The notes under the pieces were generated by a model. The model was not told the DNA's origin, made no database searches, and saw only the letters and a list, made by a program, of their open reading frames with translations. From Aculops lycopersici (taxonomy: Eukaryota > Arthropoda > Arachnida > Trombidiformes > Eriophyidae), in the NCBI GenBank assembly GCA_015350385.1, contig WNKI01000003.1:3427464-3491463 (forward strand): a DNA stretch of 64,000 bases, written 5' to 3'. Numbering within the stretch: position 1 is the first letter of the stretch; every line of letters starts with the position of its first letter. Made by a program: the position numbers and the translations under genes. Below, piece by piece: positions 12,354 through 24,786 of this stretch.

Positions 12354-12445
12354 TCTCGTCCTACTACTTACGTTTACGTTTCGTTACCCGTACGACGTAC
12401 GTAACGTTACTACCGGTACGGTAAGTTAGTACTACGAACGAACGA

Positions 12446-12446
<1 letters not shown>

Positions 12447-12486
<40 letters not shown>
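12447..12486. repeat. (AG)n microsatellite right of assembly gap
   Basis: About 40 bp of AG dinucleotides. Confidence 0.97.
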
Positions 12487-12491
<5 letters not shown>

Positions 12492-13991
12492 TAGTAAGCA
12501 AACTAGTTGAATTAGACAGTCATCTGGTTGCTGGCGCTTATCTGGAAGCGCAAACAGCAACTAGCAAATCAGATTATGTTATTTCTCTCAAATAGTAGAA
12601 AACCGTTAGGTTTTTCACTCAAGAGAGCCTTTTGTATTGTTTAGTCCATTAACCTGTTCACTTACCTGAACCCAATTTAGAGGAGGAGCAAATATGGGGA
12701 TCACCAATCTCAAGCTGAGATTGTGAAAGAGCCACCAGCAGCACTACGAAATTGAACTCAATAAAATTGAATTTCCCTCCCCGACTCCTGGGCGCCGCCT
12801 GGTCGCTTGTAAACCGCTCGGGCTAACAAGTGGCCATCATGATTAGTTGGCTGACCGAACCCGTGAATGCACTCGACTCAAAAAGGCGACTCGGCGGAGT
12901 TTGCGCATGCGGCTAATCCAATTAGCAGCATGCAGTTGGGACGTCGATGGGGCCGCCATCGCCTTGGACACGTTTGTTCAATCCGAAGTCGCTAGGCGCT
13001 CGCCGGGTGTGCTTATTTTGCACACATGTACAACAGGAAGCGCTTCGAGGCGCTTCCGACGCTTCCCGTCTCTCTGGGTCGCTGGCTGCACTCACCGATG
13101 CTCAACCATATGGCTGATATCTCGCCTGAATTGCTGACCACAAGCAATTCGTAGATTCTATCTATCCATCCAGATATCTATTCATCTACCCATCGGTTGT
13201 TCGGCTGCTCAGTCGCTTGCCGACTAACCGACGACTGCTCGCCGACTAATCGTTGAAGTGTGTCGCCCGAGGCCATCCCACTTGATTGAGTAAACGGAGA
13301 GGGATTCTTCTAACAACGGCAGCCGAGGCGACGTGCTGTTTACCTAGCTAGTCGAGTTCTAGTTTAGTGGCACTTGGCACTGTTTAGCTAACTTTGGTGG
13401 TTCGTGGTCAAGAAGTAGAGGCTGAGGGAAGGGCGTTGTTGAGGTTATGGTATGAGAAATGGAAACACATTCCAATCGACTTACTATTTGCCATTCCAAT
13501 TGTTACTGGCCAGTTTGTCTTTTTTCTCACCCATTAACCGCTCTCAAAAGGTGGTTGTAGTTCCCCGCTACAGGACTTAGCGAAAGAGTGGGATGACGAA
13601 AGGAGAAACGGATACTACATGGAATTGTTGCAACTAGACAAAGATTGTTTCCAAATCAACTTCCTCTGTGTCTGTTCACATCTTGCCGGTCACCTTGAGC
13701 AGCATTCCACCAAAGTTGCAACACAAGTGCCGCTTATCCTGCAGAGACGGAGCTGAGTGTAAACGAAACTATGAAGTGAAGTACTTCGGAACCAGATTAA
13801 TATTCACCGAGCGCCAACCTCGAGCCGCCCAGCGGGCGAGTATTCGATCACCTCACGTTTGGTTGGCCAGTTGGTGTTGGTAAATGGCTCGTGAACTTGG
13901 CCTCACTTGCCTATATGTTTCCCTTCTCCTCTTGCTCGGCTTTGTAAGCCCGATCGACTGCAAATCGAGCAGGTAGCAACCATTAACTGGT

Positions 13992-14013
13992 TCTCTCTCT
14001 CTCTCTCTCTCTT
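13992..14013. repeat. (TC)n microsatellite
   Basis: Short TC dinucleotide run in Ras-GRF intron 1. Confidence 0.9.
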
Positions 14014-16086
14014 TCCGATACTTGTGCGCTCGGGCTCTTCGCCTGGAGTACTAGCTAACTAACCCGAAGACGTGGCGACCTAATGCGGTGCCAGTGGGCG
14101 CCGCCACTTGAGTCGGGCGCTAATCCTCGACGATGGGCGAGGTTCCATCGGGTTATATTTGTTTGAACGGCGGAAGTGGTAGCAGCGGCGGCCGCCGCCG
14201 CCTCTACCACAACTACAGAGCGCGACTGAGCGGAAGTGAGACACGCGGCCAGTTTATTGTCGTCGTCGTCGTGACGGTTGTGCTCAGCGTTGATGATGCT
14301 GGGCACAAAGCAGTGGATTCATTTAGTCGTCTCATTGTTATCAACACACATTGTGTTTGTACTCTCGGCATAAACCCGGGCGTCGGAGTGGCAATTGCAG
14401 CGTTGACTTACATTTGCCATGGTTAGTCGTCGGTGGCTCTCATTGGAATGCCGCCGTTTGCACCGCTCAAGTTGGCAGAGCAGAAACCGCCAGTCGCTGG
14501 CTAAAACCTAGGCGAGGGTTTGAGTCTTAAGCCGCCACCGCTACTGCTGCACCAAACAGCACTAGTCAGAGCTTCACACTGCATCCTTTTCCAGTCTTGG
14601 GTTCTGTTTCGTGGTGGTGGTGATTGCGGTGGCTGTTGGGGCAGTAAAGCCGCCCGGCTAGATTGGCGAGTTGGCCGCTTGGCACAAAGTGCCAGTCAGT
14701 CAGTTGGTTAATGAAATTTCCAGTGCCGTTGCCGCCGTGAACTAGCTCTTGCCAGTTGGCAAGCTAGCTTGGCACAAATTTGTGCCCAACGCGAACTGCT
14801 GACCCGCAAGTCAATCGTTGCCGCCACTGCCACTAGTGCCGCTACTCCTGCCTGAACCGCGAGGCTCGAGCAATAATGCTCTGGTCACTTTCGACCACCG
14901 ACTCTAGTTGCAACTCCGCACGCACAGACACCCTGTCGAGCGAGGAATTCGGAAGATAAGTTGGCTGGTGGGCCTAGAGAGAGGATAGACAGATAGATAT
15001 TAAGTCAGCTCTATTAGCATTCTAATGAATGCTCTTCTTGAGTTTCACTTCTCGCTGGCGCCGTCCATTCAATTTATCTCTCGTCCAGTTACACGTTTGG
15101 CATTCCGGGCAACTTGGACTAGAGACGAGAAGGTGAGCACTGTTCCGAGTTGCCATAGCCGATTCGAGGCCTCGAGGCAAGTGGACACATCGTGGCCCCA
15201 GCTCACTCAATTCTGCTCGATCTGATCTTAAAGCTAGAGTCAAGTCCGAGCACCGAAACTAGAGTAGATGTGCCGCCATTCAAGTAGCATTAGTAAAATG
15301 CACACATTTGTTGGATTGAAAGCAAATGATGTTGCATGCAACCAATCGTTGGGTGGTGCGGAATAGCTGTAGCGCGGGATTAGTGTTTCCGGTGAGATCA
15401 GCGTGGCACCACCCCGCTGCCGAAGAACAGCTAGAGTTATGTGCAGCGAGCAAATAAAAGCAGAATTTTACCCAATTCTGGTCGGATACGAGAATTCAAG
15501 AAGCGCATAAAGGTAGTCCCTTTCTAATACTCAATTCTAGGGTTAATGAGGGATTAACAAATCAAAGTAAAACTCACCAAAATAACCCCAAACAATAGTT
15601 TTAAGTGGTAGCATCATTTGACGACCGCCCATTCACTCACAGGTTTGAGATTGAACGGTAACAAATGATTAATCATCTATTGAGTGGCCTAAAGTGGATT
15701 GGATTCACCTACTAGTTCGCCACGAGCGAGCTAGTAGGTTGTTATTTCTTTGGTAGACTCGCCCTCCGAGGCGAAAGTTTGTCGGGCAGGCCACATGTTG
15801 ATTTTACTCGCACAACTAAGCACTATGTACTGTTTGATACAAAAGAGGGCAAGATAGGGCGAGAGAAACGGAAGTGGCCCAACTTCGTGCATTTGAGGCA
15901 GTTACTCGTCGACTTTAGCACTGGCGCTCGAGTTTTCTGTATAATGCGCTAGTCAATATCGTAAAAGAGAAGGCTTTGAAGCAAATCAAGACCAAACTAA
16001 CCAAACAAACCTTACCCTCACAATACCACCAAACACATTCGAAAACAACACCCACAACAACCACCAATCGACCGTTCAAATGATAG

Positions 16087-18489
16087 CTCTACACAACCTT
16101 CACGCTCAAGTGGCGCAAAGAGGGCTCAAAGGAGTACCAGTTTCGCACCGAAACGGAAGCGGAGTGCCAAACTTGGGTGCACGCAATCTCATCGGCCCGC
16201 TACTCAACGTTACTCAACGACAAGGAACAATTGGAGCAGAAGTATTTGCACTTGTCGCAGATCGTCGAGAGCGAGTCGACCGCAAAGTGGCAATACTCAC
16301 ACCAGTGCGAGGAATTGTCGGCCGAGATAGAGAAGTTAAGACAGGAGATTTGTTTGCTGAAACGTCAGGAGTCGCGTTCGAATCAATTGCGCTTGGTGCT
16401 GAACAAATCGGCTGCAATTGTTGAAACAGTTTTAAAACAACAAAGGAAACAGAGGCACCAACATCCGGCCACCAGCCTGTCGGCTTGCAACTCGCCGGCT
16501 CGCGTGCCCCTCAAGAGTGGCCAGTTGAATCCGCGTGCAAATTCAACGGCAAACAACTCAGTGGTTGGAGGTGATACTTCGACGAGTACAAATATAAATA
16601 TTGTCAACTCGAAGACCGATAAGAACAATGTTAACACTCAGAGTCTCTGCTCAGCTTCGTCCTCAACGACGAACTTGAACTGCGTTTCTGGCCAAACTTC
16701 CTCGGGACAGCAGCAGAATGACGATTACGGCAGCAGCGCAAACCTCGACAAAAATGATTCCAAGTGGATAACCGGAAGAGAGGAAAAACAATCGGACATT
16801 GAGCTGGCGATTGAGAGACTCAACACCATGAAAACGCTACCACCTGCTACAAGCAATCCTTCTACTTCGCCCTACGAGCGGCCCGCCAGCTGCGACCCGA
16901 CGACACTACGGGCCTCGACCACCGCTGCCGCCGCCACCGCCACGCCCACTAGCAGCAGCCAACTTCCGGCCTCAACTTCGGGCTCCTCGCCAAGCAATTC
17001 GAGTTCCAATTTAAAGCTTCCGGTTAAGCTGTTGCAACGAACCAGGTCAATGGAACAGGAACAAGCGGAACAGGAGCTGGCGGTGCGACGGGCACTCAGG
17101 TACAATGTAGCCAAATGCACGCGATTGGCCTCACTGGACGAGCGCGGCTTTCGCTCCAACCAGACGATGCCGGGTTTCGGGTTGAGCAGCGGAAGGCGTG
17201 GGAGCACAGGAAAACAAATGAGCAGCGCTGCGCTGGCCAAGTCGCTCGTGCGGGCCGCCTCCAACGTTTTGTGTGACCGAGTTGACAAGAGCGCAGCCAT
17301 TACCGCAAGTCATCATCAGCAGCAGCATCATCACCATAATAGAAATCAGCATCATAGGTCATCGTCATCAATTATAAGCGGAGGCACAGGTGGCTCCAAT
17401 AGACTTGGTGCCCATGGAAGACAGAAATCGATAGCAACCTCGTCAATGTCTCTAATGGACGGCGACGAGGATTTGATTGTGTCGGTGGCGAAAAAGTCAC
17501 AAGGTGGCAGGCAAAGAAATGTAGCGAGACGAATAAGTTTAGGAAATGATAATTATACTAATATTAGTACCAATAGTGTCAATTCTAATGATAATAACTC
17601 CACCGCTCGGCTCGCCATTGTTGCCAGTGAGCTGGCTGATTATGAGCTAAGCGGGAAAGGTGATAGTGGTTGTGGAGGCGCCAAGAAGTCTTCGGCGGCG
17701 ATCCGGACAAAGCTTGGTGACAATGGCGAGGTTGTTGGCGTGGAGACGGTAGAGGAGGGCATCGAGGACGAAGAGGAGGAGGAGGAGGAGGAAGATATCA
17801 TTACGAGTCGCCTGAGACAGGTGGCCGACGAGCTTGAACCGGAACAGGAGGAGCTGAGTGTTGAGCTCAAGTCCATGGTCGAGGCTTTAAACAATGGAGT
17901 TCTATTGTCGGATTACCTTTTTGAGATGGAGAATAGCGAGGAGTTGCGCAAGATTAAAAAGGTTCAGGGATTCTTTCGCGGTTGGTTGTGTCGGCGACGA
18001 TGGAAACAAATCGTTCAGGAGTATATTAAATCGCCGCATGCCGAGTCAATGCGCAAGAGAAACAATCTCGTCTTCAGGATGGTGGAGTGCGAGGAGGAAT
18101 ACGTTGAGCAATTGAACATGCTTATCTCCACCTTCCTAAGACCAATCAAAATGGCCGCAAGCTCATCGCGACCACCTATTAGTCATGACGAGTTGAATTC
18201 CATCTTTTTAAACAGTGAAACATTACTCTTTTTACATCAAATCTTTCTCAAAGGCTTAACGGCTCGAATGGAATCTTGGCCAACTTTAGTGCTGGGTGAT
18301 TTGTTTAACATGCTGCTACCAATGCTAACTATCTACCAAGAATATGTGCGAAACCACCATTTTAGCCTACAGGTTTTGGCCGAGTGTAAGCAACGCGAGC
18401 AATTTGGCCAAATCCTCAGACGACTAGAGGATAGGCCGAATATGAATGGTCGCACTCTAGAAACCTTCCTGACGTATCCTATGCACCAG
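16087..18489 (+). CDS. Rasgrf: Ras-GRF exon 2: end of PH1, coiled coil, IQ motif, most of DH domain
   Basis: The acceptor AG is at 16085-16086; an in-frame TAG just before it fixes the exon start. The exon opens with the last PH strands and the C-terminal PH helix (LYTTFTLKW, then ECQTWVHAI with the near-invariant Trp). A heptad-like coiled coil follows (about 565-625, from LLNDKEQLEQKY to LRQEICLLK). Next comes about 500 residues of Ser/Thr/Asn-rich linker with an acidic run. The IQ motif is VQGFFRGWLCRRRW (about residue 1150), the calmodulin-binding element of the family. The DH domain begins near residue 1185 (SMRKRNNLVFRMVECEEEYV) and runs to TYPMHQ. The donor is CAG then GTGAGT at 18490, phase 0. 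Confidence 0.93.
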
Positions 18490-18602
18490 GTGAGTATTTT
18501 CCCTATCAAATATCAATTACATGGTCAATTTTATTATTTGTCTCTAATTAAAGCTCATAAATTCGACTTTTCTCTCTCTCTCTCTCTCTCTCTTAAAACC
18601 AG

Positions 18603-18713
18603 ATTCCCCGTTACATTATTTGTCTCCACGAAATTCTTGCTCACACCCCACACAATCACGTCGAGCGCAAGAGTCTCTACGAGGCGCAGACCAAATTAGA
18701 GGAACTTTCTAGG
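18603..18713 (+). CDS. Rasgrf: Ras-GRF exon 3: DH domain continued
   Basis: 37 codons begin IPRYIICLHEILAHTP and end TKLEELSR, a highly conserved part of the Ras-GRF DH domain. The acceptor follows a TC-rich tract; the donor is AGG then GTAAGT. Both ends are phase 0, so DH reads without a gap from TYPMHQ into IPRYI. Confidence 0.95.
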
Positions 18714-18809
18714 GTAAGTTTAGAATAGATAGTGATTAGGTTTGGTTTTCAATAATCTATATTCAACTTTCCCCACTAACATCATTCGCCCTCTTACTAA
18801 TCAAAATAG

Positions 18810-18912
18810 CAAATGCACGACGAGGTCAGCGAAACCGAGAACATTAGACAAAATTTAGCCATCGAACGAATGATAATTGGAGGCTGCGATATTCTACTAG
18901 ACGTCAATCAAG
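18810..18912 (+). CDS. Rasgrf: Ras-GRF exon 4: end of DH domain
   Basis: Encodes QMHDEVSETENIRQNLAIER and the following GGCDILLDVNQ, which closes DH and leads into the second PH domain. The donor GTGAGT at 18913 leaves one base of the next codon (phase 1), completed by exon 5. Confidence 0.95.
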
Positions 18913-19035
18913 GTGAGTGCTAATTCATTTTTACCTGAAAGCCTTTTTACTGGGCAATCTCACTAATCTAGTAGACTTCAAGATGGAAAAAGAAACTAGA
19001 ATCTAACCTCCAAAGTCTTCCCAATCAAACTAAAG

Positions 19036-19358
19036 TTTTTGTGAGACAAGGCATTTTGTTACAGGTGGTTGAGATTCCGGCCAAGGGCAAGAAGACGGCT
19101 CGCCAGCGACTGGCCTCCCTCGCAACTGGCGGCCAATCGGGCCAAAAGCAAGCGTCTCATTATTTGGAACACAATCAGATGATTCGTACAGGTAGCAGCG
19201 CATTAATTGGAGGCGGAACTTCCGGGAGTGGTGGTGCTGGTAGCGACGGAAACGGCAGGCACGGTGAAGTGCGGGAACTCGTGCGCCAGTGTTTCCTGTT
19301 CACCAACCACCTGCTATTGTGCACCCGAACGAGGGAGGGCAAATTGCATTTGTTAGAG
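19036..19358 (+). CDS. Rasgrf: Ras-GRF exon 5: first half of second PH domain
   Basis: After the phase-1 join the protein reads VFVRQGILLQV, matching the start of PH2 in the family. A Gly/Ser insertion of about 50 residues follows (around TGGQSGQ to GSDGNG). The next PH strands are RQCFLFTNHLLLCTR and GKLHLLE. The donor is GAG then GTGAGT at 19359, phase 0. Confidence 0.92.
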
Positions 19359-19640
19359 GTGAGTTTCTGGTCCATTCAACCGATAGAATTGGACTTTAAG
19401 TTGGGCATCAAGTCGTCGCGTTCAGTGGAGTTTAGACGATTCAACCAAATGAGGATGAAAATCTTCGGGTCGAATCTGCAGATAGACAGAGCGTGTATCT
19501 TGCTCTCATAATGATGATAATTTCGCCACTAAAATCATTATTGAGATGATCACCTCCTTTTCTCAATCTCCTCATAATCTAACAGAAGAATAAAAAACTC
19601 AACCCCTTCCTTAATATTTATGCAATATAAAAAACCACAG

Positions 19641-19845
19641 AACATTGGACGCATCTCCATTGCCGATTTGACGCTCATTGAAAATCCCGCCGAGTTTTTC
19701 CAACAACAAGAGGACATCTTGGCCACCTTCGATTTCATTAGAGTTCCAGCCGAACAACAACAGAAACAGGAGCAACAGCAGCAGCACGAGCGAGCTTCCG
19801 GTGAAGGTGACGGCGGCTGCGGCCCTCCAGTCGACGGGCAGTCAG
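19641..19845 (+). CDS. Rasgrf: Ras-GRF exon 6: PH2 continued
   Basis: Begins NIGRISIADLTLIENP, which lines up with the PH2 segment after GKLHLL in the family. A Gln-rich and Gly-rich stretch follows. The donor is CAG then GTAAGT at 19846, phase 1. The Q-rich tail has no counterpart in vertebrate Ras-GRF. Confidence 0.88.
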
Positions 19846-20640
19846 GTAAGTGGTTGGTGGCTCGATGGCCGGTACAGACTATTACACGATGGTGCGATTA
19901 GAGTGCAGCGCTGCAGCGTGTTATAATCGCAAGCTCGTCTCTTTCTCTTCCTCTCACTCACTCTGGCCCATTGCAAGGCCATTCGTTGTCGTCGGTTGGC
20001 TGAGAAAGTCTCCGTTTCCAACTGCGAGTCTTGCTCCGTGTCGTCTTTTGACTTTTACAACTCGATTTGGACGAGCTCCATCCGGAAGCTCGCGGTTGCT
20101 GCGAATCAAGCCTGTGAGCTTAGCGCAAATAGCGAACCGTGGTTAGTCTCGCTGGTTCGGGTGCCTTTGGTAACCAAATGGTTTCAGCAAGTCGGCCAGC
20201 CAGACTGTCAGCTAGCGAGCGGGACAAACTAATGATTGTAATCATGACAACCGAGGGAGCGAGCTTTGCATCTTAATAGATGGTGGCGCCCAGGTGGCTG
20301 GTGTACATTAGCCACCAACTTTTGAGCTTGGAGGGTCTAGCTATGTACCTGTCTACTGGCTACATCGCCTGGTCTGCTTGATGTGACACCCGCCAAAGGC
20401 TCGCTGGTCGCTAGGCGCGAGACCTTGCAGTTGTCTTGTACCATTTCGTTTTTGGCGCGATGATGACGCCGACTTTTGGCGGTTGTTGTGTGTTCTATCG
20501 CGACTTTGCATAGGAAAAGGTTGGTGTGCAGGAGCAGAAATTAGTCTCTAGGCGCCACCTGGAGGGTTCGAATGCGAGTAGGGATTTTTACTTTTAGTCA
20601 CTAGTGCCACCTGTTTTTTGCTCAACTAAACTCAACTCAG

Positions 20641-22109
20641 TAGCTAACCTAGTTTATGATATTGTCCCTCCACCAATAGATGGCGATCATGTCGAGTACG
20701 CAAATGCAGACTTGAAACGAGCCTCCACTGCCTCGATGCCAAGCAAATGGAACTCGAACATTGGAACTCCAATTGCAGCCCGATTTCAAGGAACTCCGGC
20801 GAAGCCGGCCCCGGTGGTTAATGCACAAATATCGAGTCATCAGCAGCAACAAACATGCAAATCGCCGGCAAATAGCAAGCGAACCTCCTTCGCTGGGACC
20901 GCAACTCAAGTGGACGATTCGGGCGAGCTAACCAACTGCCAAACTCTTCCCGCCAGTCCAAAGTCTTCGACGTCGTCCTCGTGGTCGATGGTTGACAACA
21001 ACATTAGCTGCAACGCTACGGGCGCCGATCGTGAGCCAATGAACTCAACGACGAATTGCTCCGGCTCTGGTTCTTGCTCAACTCAGCAGCCGACGAGGCC
21101 CTCGCTTCCGGTCGGCCAAGTGTTTGCCTCGCCTCCAAGCTCATCGCCGCCGGCCACCAAAGCAGCAGCACCAGCACCAGTACCAGCGGCAACTTTTGCT
21201 CCCACTCAAACTCCATCTCAAGCCCAGCAGCCGGCTGGCGGCAAACAGGCAAAGGTCGCGGGCGTCGGCGTCTCGTTAAATCCGCTGAGATCGTCGCTAA
21301 GGGGCTCGCGTATAACTGGCTACCTGGCCAACAAGCTATCCAATCTAACCAATTTGGGCTCTCTAACATCCTCGTCTGCCTTTTCCTCGGGCTCCAACTC
21401 AAACTCTAACTCAAATGCTCACAGCTCATCCCAAGAGAAGAAGGAGCAGCATCGAGAGGCGAAGGCGCAAAGGGAAAAGGATAAAGTGGAGCAGTCAAAT
21501 CAGCAGCAAACTACCAGTCAAAGAAAAGGGAACCAACGGCGGCAACACCAGCACCAGCCAGCGGCATTAACTGGGTGCCAATTTGACACGCTGTCGTCAT
21601 CGGCGCCCTCGTCGCCGCTCAAGCGCCAACCACCGCCGGCGCCACTTTTAAGTGGCGCCGGTGGTGGCAAGGACCTAACAGGTGGTTCCTCCTACGCTCA
21701 GAAGCGTCCAAGTCGCTCCTCGGCCACCGGCTCCATTTCTGACTACTGGGGATACAATTCCCCGTTTGGCCAGATGACCAAGGACTATGGTGGCTGTGAT
21801 TTTATCCTCTTGTTGGAAAGGAAGAGCTCAAGCGCAATTAGTGGAGAGAAGTCAACAATCGACATGTCGATCGCGGCCGCTGCGACGGCGGACACTTCCG
21901 GCGATGGCGGCGCTGGTGGCGGGTCAGCGGGAGCCGGTGGCACAAGCGGCAGTGGCCTGAGGAGCGAGCGAATGCAGAGTAAGTGCAAGAAGGATTGCTC
22001 GGCATCGAGCGGAGTGAACGCGACCTTCTTCTCGAATGGTATGCTAATCATTCACATGGTGGCGCCAAGTCCCAGCGAGAAGAATGCCTGGATGTCGGAC
22101 ATAAGCCAG
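20641..22109 (+). CDS. Rasgrf: Ras-GRF exon 7: long insertion, then end of PH2
   Basis: The acceptor is taken as the AG at 20639-20640, after a T-rich tract. The AG at 20678-20679 has the same phase and is the alternative. Most of the exon is Ser/Pro/Gln/Ala-rich insertion. The end returns to PH2: SDYWGYNSPFGQMTKDYGGC, FILLLER, FFSNGMLIIHMVAPS and the C-terminal helix EKNAWMSDISQ with its conserved Trp. The donor is CAG then GTGAGT at 22110, phase 0. The next conserved residues (CIDNVHF) are 7.6 kb downstream. Confidence 0.87.
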
Positions 22110-24768
22110 GTGAGTAAATTGACTGCCTGTTCATTTCAATTACCGTCTCCCTTCTCAGTTTTTCTAGCCAAAATGCACTCTTCAGTTCATTCCCTCCATT
22201 TACCTGAACCTTAGTTACGTACCTGTTCGGCTTGAGTTCATTACTCTGCAGAGGCACGTGTAGATGGAAAAGACCGGAAACCCTGAGAGAATTTAGAGTT
22301 GAGCCTCCTTCCAAGCGGTAAAGACTCTCAGCCGTCGTCGTGATCACAGTCGTCGGAGTTGTTGTTGTTGTTGTTGATTGTAAAGTTTCGCATCTGAACA
22401 AGGAACGTCGATGATACCATTAGATTGATTCGCTTTTTGTGGCTGCCACGGAGGCGGAAGCTCTAGGCAGCAGCAGCAGCATAAGCAACACCATTCAGCT
22501 TTCCAAACAAAAGTTGGGCGCATAAATTTCGCAAAAGCTTCGAAGGTTTTGGGCCGATCGTTGCTCTCGGTATTGCAGCTGGTGTGAAAGAAACGAGCGT
22601 TACGTAACAATCGTCGGCGCTCAACCTGCAAACAAGCTAGAGTGGGAGCGAAGCGGGTTTGATTTGGCCCACCGAGAGGGAAAATCCAACAAGGCATCGC
22701 GTGATTGCCGTCGAAAGCAACAAAAACCGATCGCTCGTTCGCTCGCTCGCCAAATAGCAAACTGAAATTGAAACTGCGCCGGATGACTTTTTGCAATCGG
22801 CTTCAATTACGTAACAGCGAGCTCCAAAACTAGAGCTAACTGGATGGTTGAGGCTATGACGACGACGACAACAACAACAACGACGCTAACACCGCCGCCG
22901 TCGCCGTCGAGAGTGAAAGGCTCGATACGTCAGCGTCGTATTGGAGCAGTGCCTCCGCCGCCAATGAGCCAGTAACGACCAGCTAGAATTCTAGCCTATC
23001 GGGCAATTCATTAAAAATTACGTATACGTTGGTTGTGCACGAGCGACTTGAGAACGCAACGATCACTACAACCAAAAGAAAACCTAACGGAACAATAAGC
23101 TAGACTTGGTGACGCGTCAATCGCGCACATCGACTTGATGGCTTCACTTCCGTCATCACAGACTCGGCGCAGTGTTAGCAGCGACGGTCGTTGGCTCAAC
23201 CGCCGCCGCCATAGCGCTTGCTGTTTATTTTCTCCCTCCCTATCGTTCCTCTTGTATCTGTGTGTCTGTCGCAAAACTGCGAGCGCATCGTTTCCCATCA
23301 AACTAGAGGATGGAGACCCGACGCTTCCGGTGTCATGAAAGAGGGTGGCCAGCAACGAGGAGCCAATAACTTATGGCGCCTGGAAATAAGCTACGGCGAC
23401 GGCGCCGACTACGACGACGACGACGACAGCTGCAAGCCTTTCCAACCAGAAACTCGAGAGGCTTTCTGCTTCAGCGGCTAACTGACTCGAGTCTTGATCT
23501 CGAGTGTCGATAGCAGCCACCTAAACTCAAGTGTTTAGTTTTTTCTCGCTCTCTCACAGCTCTCCTCGAGCGAAGTGTCGACTAGACCGACTTGTGCTTA
23601 ATAATTTCCGCTTCCCCTTGGCCTCGCCATTAGACTTAGCTTGTAGCTGCGTGTCTGGCGTTCAGCGGCTGAATTTGCCAATAGAAGACGAGAAAGTAGG
23701 GGAATATTTACGCAGCGGCCAGCTATTATTTAGTGCAAAAACAATGGCATCGGGCTCGAGGAAATTGGCACGGTTGTTGTTGTCGCTGGCGCCGCTTTGT
23801 TGTTTCTGACTCTTGCTCACGTATGGCCATTAGGTCAGTTGCTGCAAGGCAGTCGGTTCAAGAGAGGGAGGCCCGAAAAATGGCGATTGCCGATCAGCTG
23901 ATTCTCAAATTTCGCCCTGCCGCTCGCTCCCTCAGCCGCTTGCTAACTTGATCGCTAGCTCGCCAACCGACCACTTAGACTTGGGGCAGCCAGTTGGCTG
24001 CTGTTTAGCCAACTACTACTACTCAAATAGGGCCACCACAATCACCATTGAGAGGCCGACCTACCGAGCGAACGTAAGTCTGACTAACTGACTGACCGAC
24101 TGGCAAGCTGGCTCGTCAAGTAGAGGCCGGCCAACGCCGCCGCCGGGCTTTGAGCAGAAATCTCGTTTAGCTCGCTTGCCCGGGCTCTCGAAAAGCCACT
24201 AGCTGCTGTTTTTTCTCTTTCCCGAAGTTGGCGAGCTAGCCTGCCAGTCGGCTAGCCACTCGAACCAACGTCAGCGATTGTGTGATTAAAGCAGCGAGCG
24301 TTGGGCGAAATGGAAAAGCCGCTGGCGCACATTGGGCCGCCAGCTTAACAGTGGCCCAAGAGAGTAGTGGTCGTGGTTCTAGTGGCATTTGCGGGCGCCA
24401 TGTGTACGAAGTGGGCAGGTGTACGATGAGCCAACTTCGGGGCCGGGCGCCAGCTGCGCCTGTCAGCGGCAAGCGAGCAGACGAAGGAGCAGACGAGCGA
24501 GCATCGGATTAGCCTAGTGGCGCGTTGCGCACGAACGCGCCCGGCGCCCCTCTCTGTACGACACCTCTCGTGCAAATCGCAAATCGCAAATCGCACATCA
24601 TACATTATAATCGGGCCGTACGATTTGCCAATACAACCGCCCAGGCATAAACTCCGCGAGCCAAGTCCTGCCTATTCGCCTGCCCCTGTGCTTCTAACGC
24701 GCGCGCTATGTGCACTGGACGGCGCGTTGCTGAGCACCTAGCGACTCGTCTTTGTCGTTAACATTCTA

Positions 24769-24786
24769 GTCGTCGACGTCGACGAC
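24769..24786. repeat. 18-bp perfect palindrome
   Basis: The sequence GTCGTCGACGTCGACGAC is identical to its reverse complement. It lies 25 bp after a CCTAGCGA motif. Confidence 0.9.

Larger units (their letters stand above)
8034..16086 (+). other. Ras-GRF intron 1 (8.05 kb)
   Basis: The intron runs from GTGAGT at 8034 to AG at 16085-16086. It splits the N-terminal PH domain in phase 0, and the domain reads across without loss. It holds no supported gene on either strand. Contents: TTG-rich tracts near 8160, a perfect 12-bp inverted repeat at 8756-8787, a CA microsatellite, CT and GA tracts around an assembly gap, and three CCTAGCGA-type motifs (8268, 11136, 12989). Many short open frames occur here, and some run through the Ns, but none resembles a protein. 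Confidence 0.8.

Noticed and set aside
11649..12429. Open frames of about 250 codons over the large gap
   Set aside because: Most of the length is N; the rest is CT repeat and ACGT cycles.
20566..20580. GGTTCGAATGC as a tRNA B box
   Set aside because: The closing C positions are wrong and no A box or cloverleaf could be placed around it.
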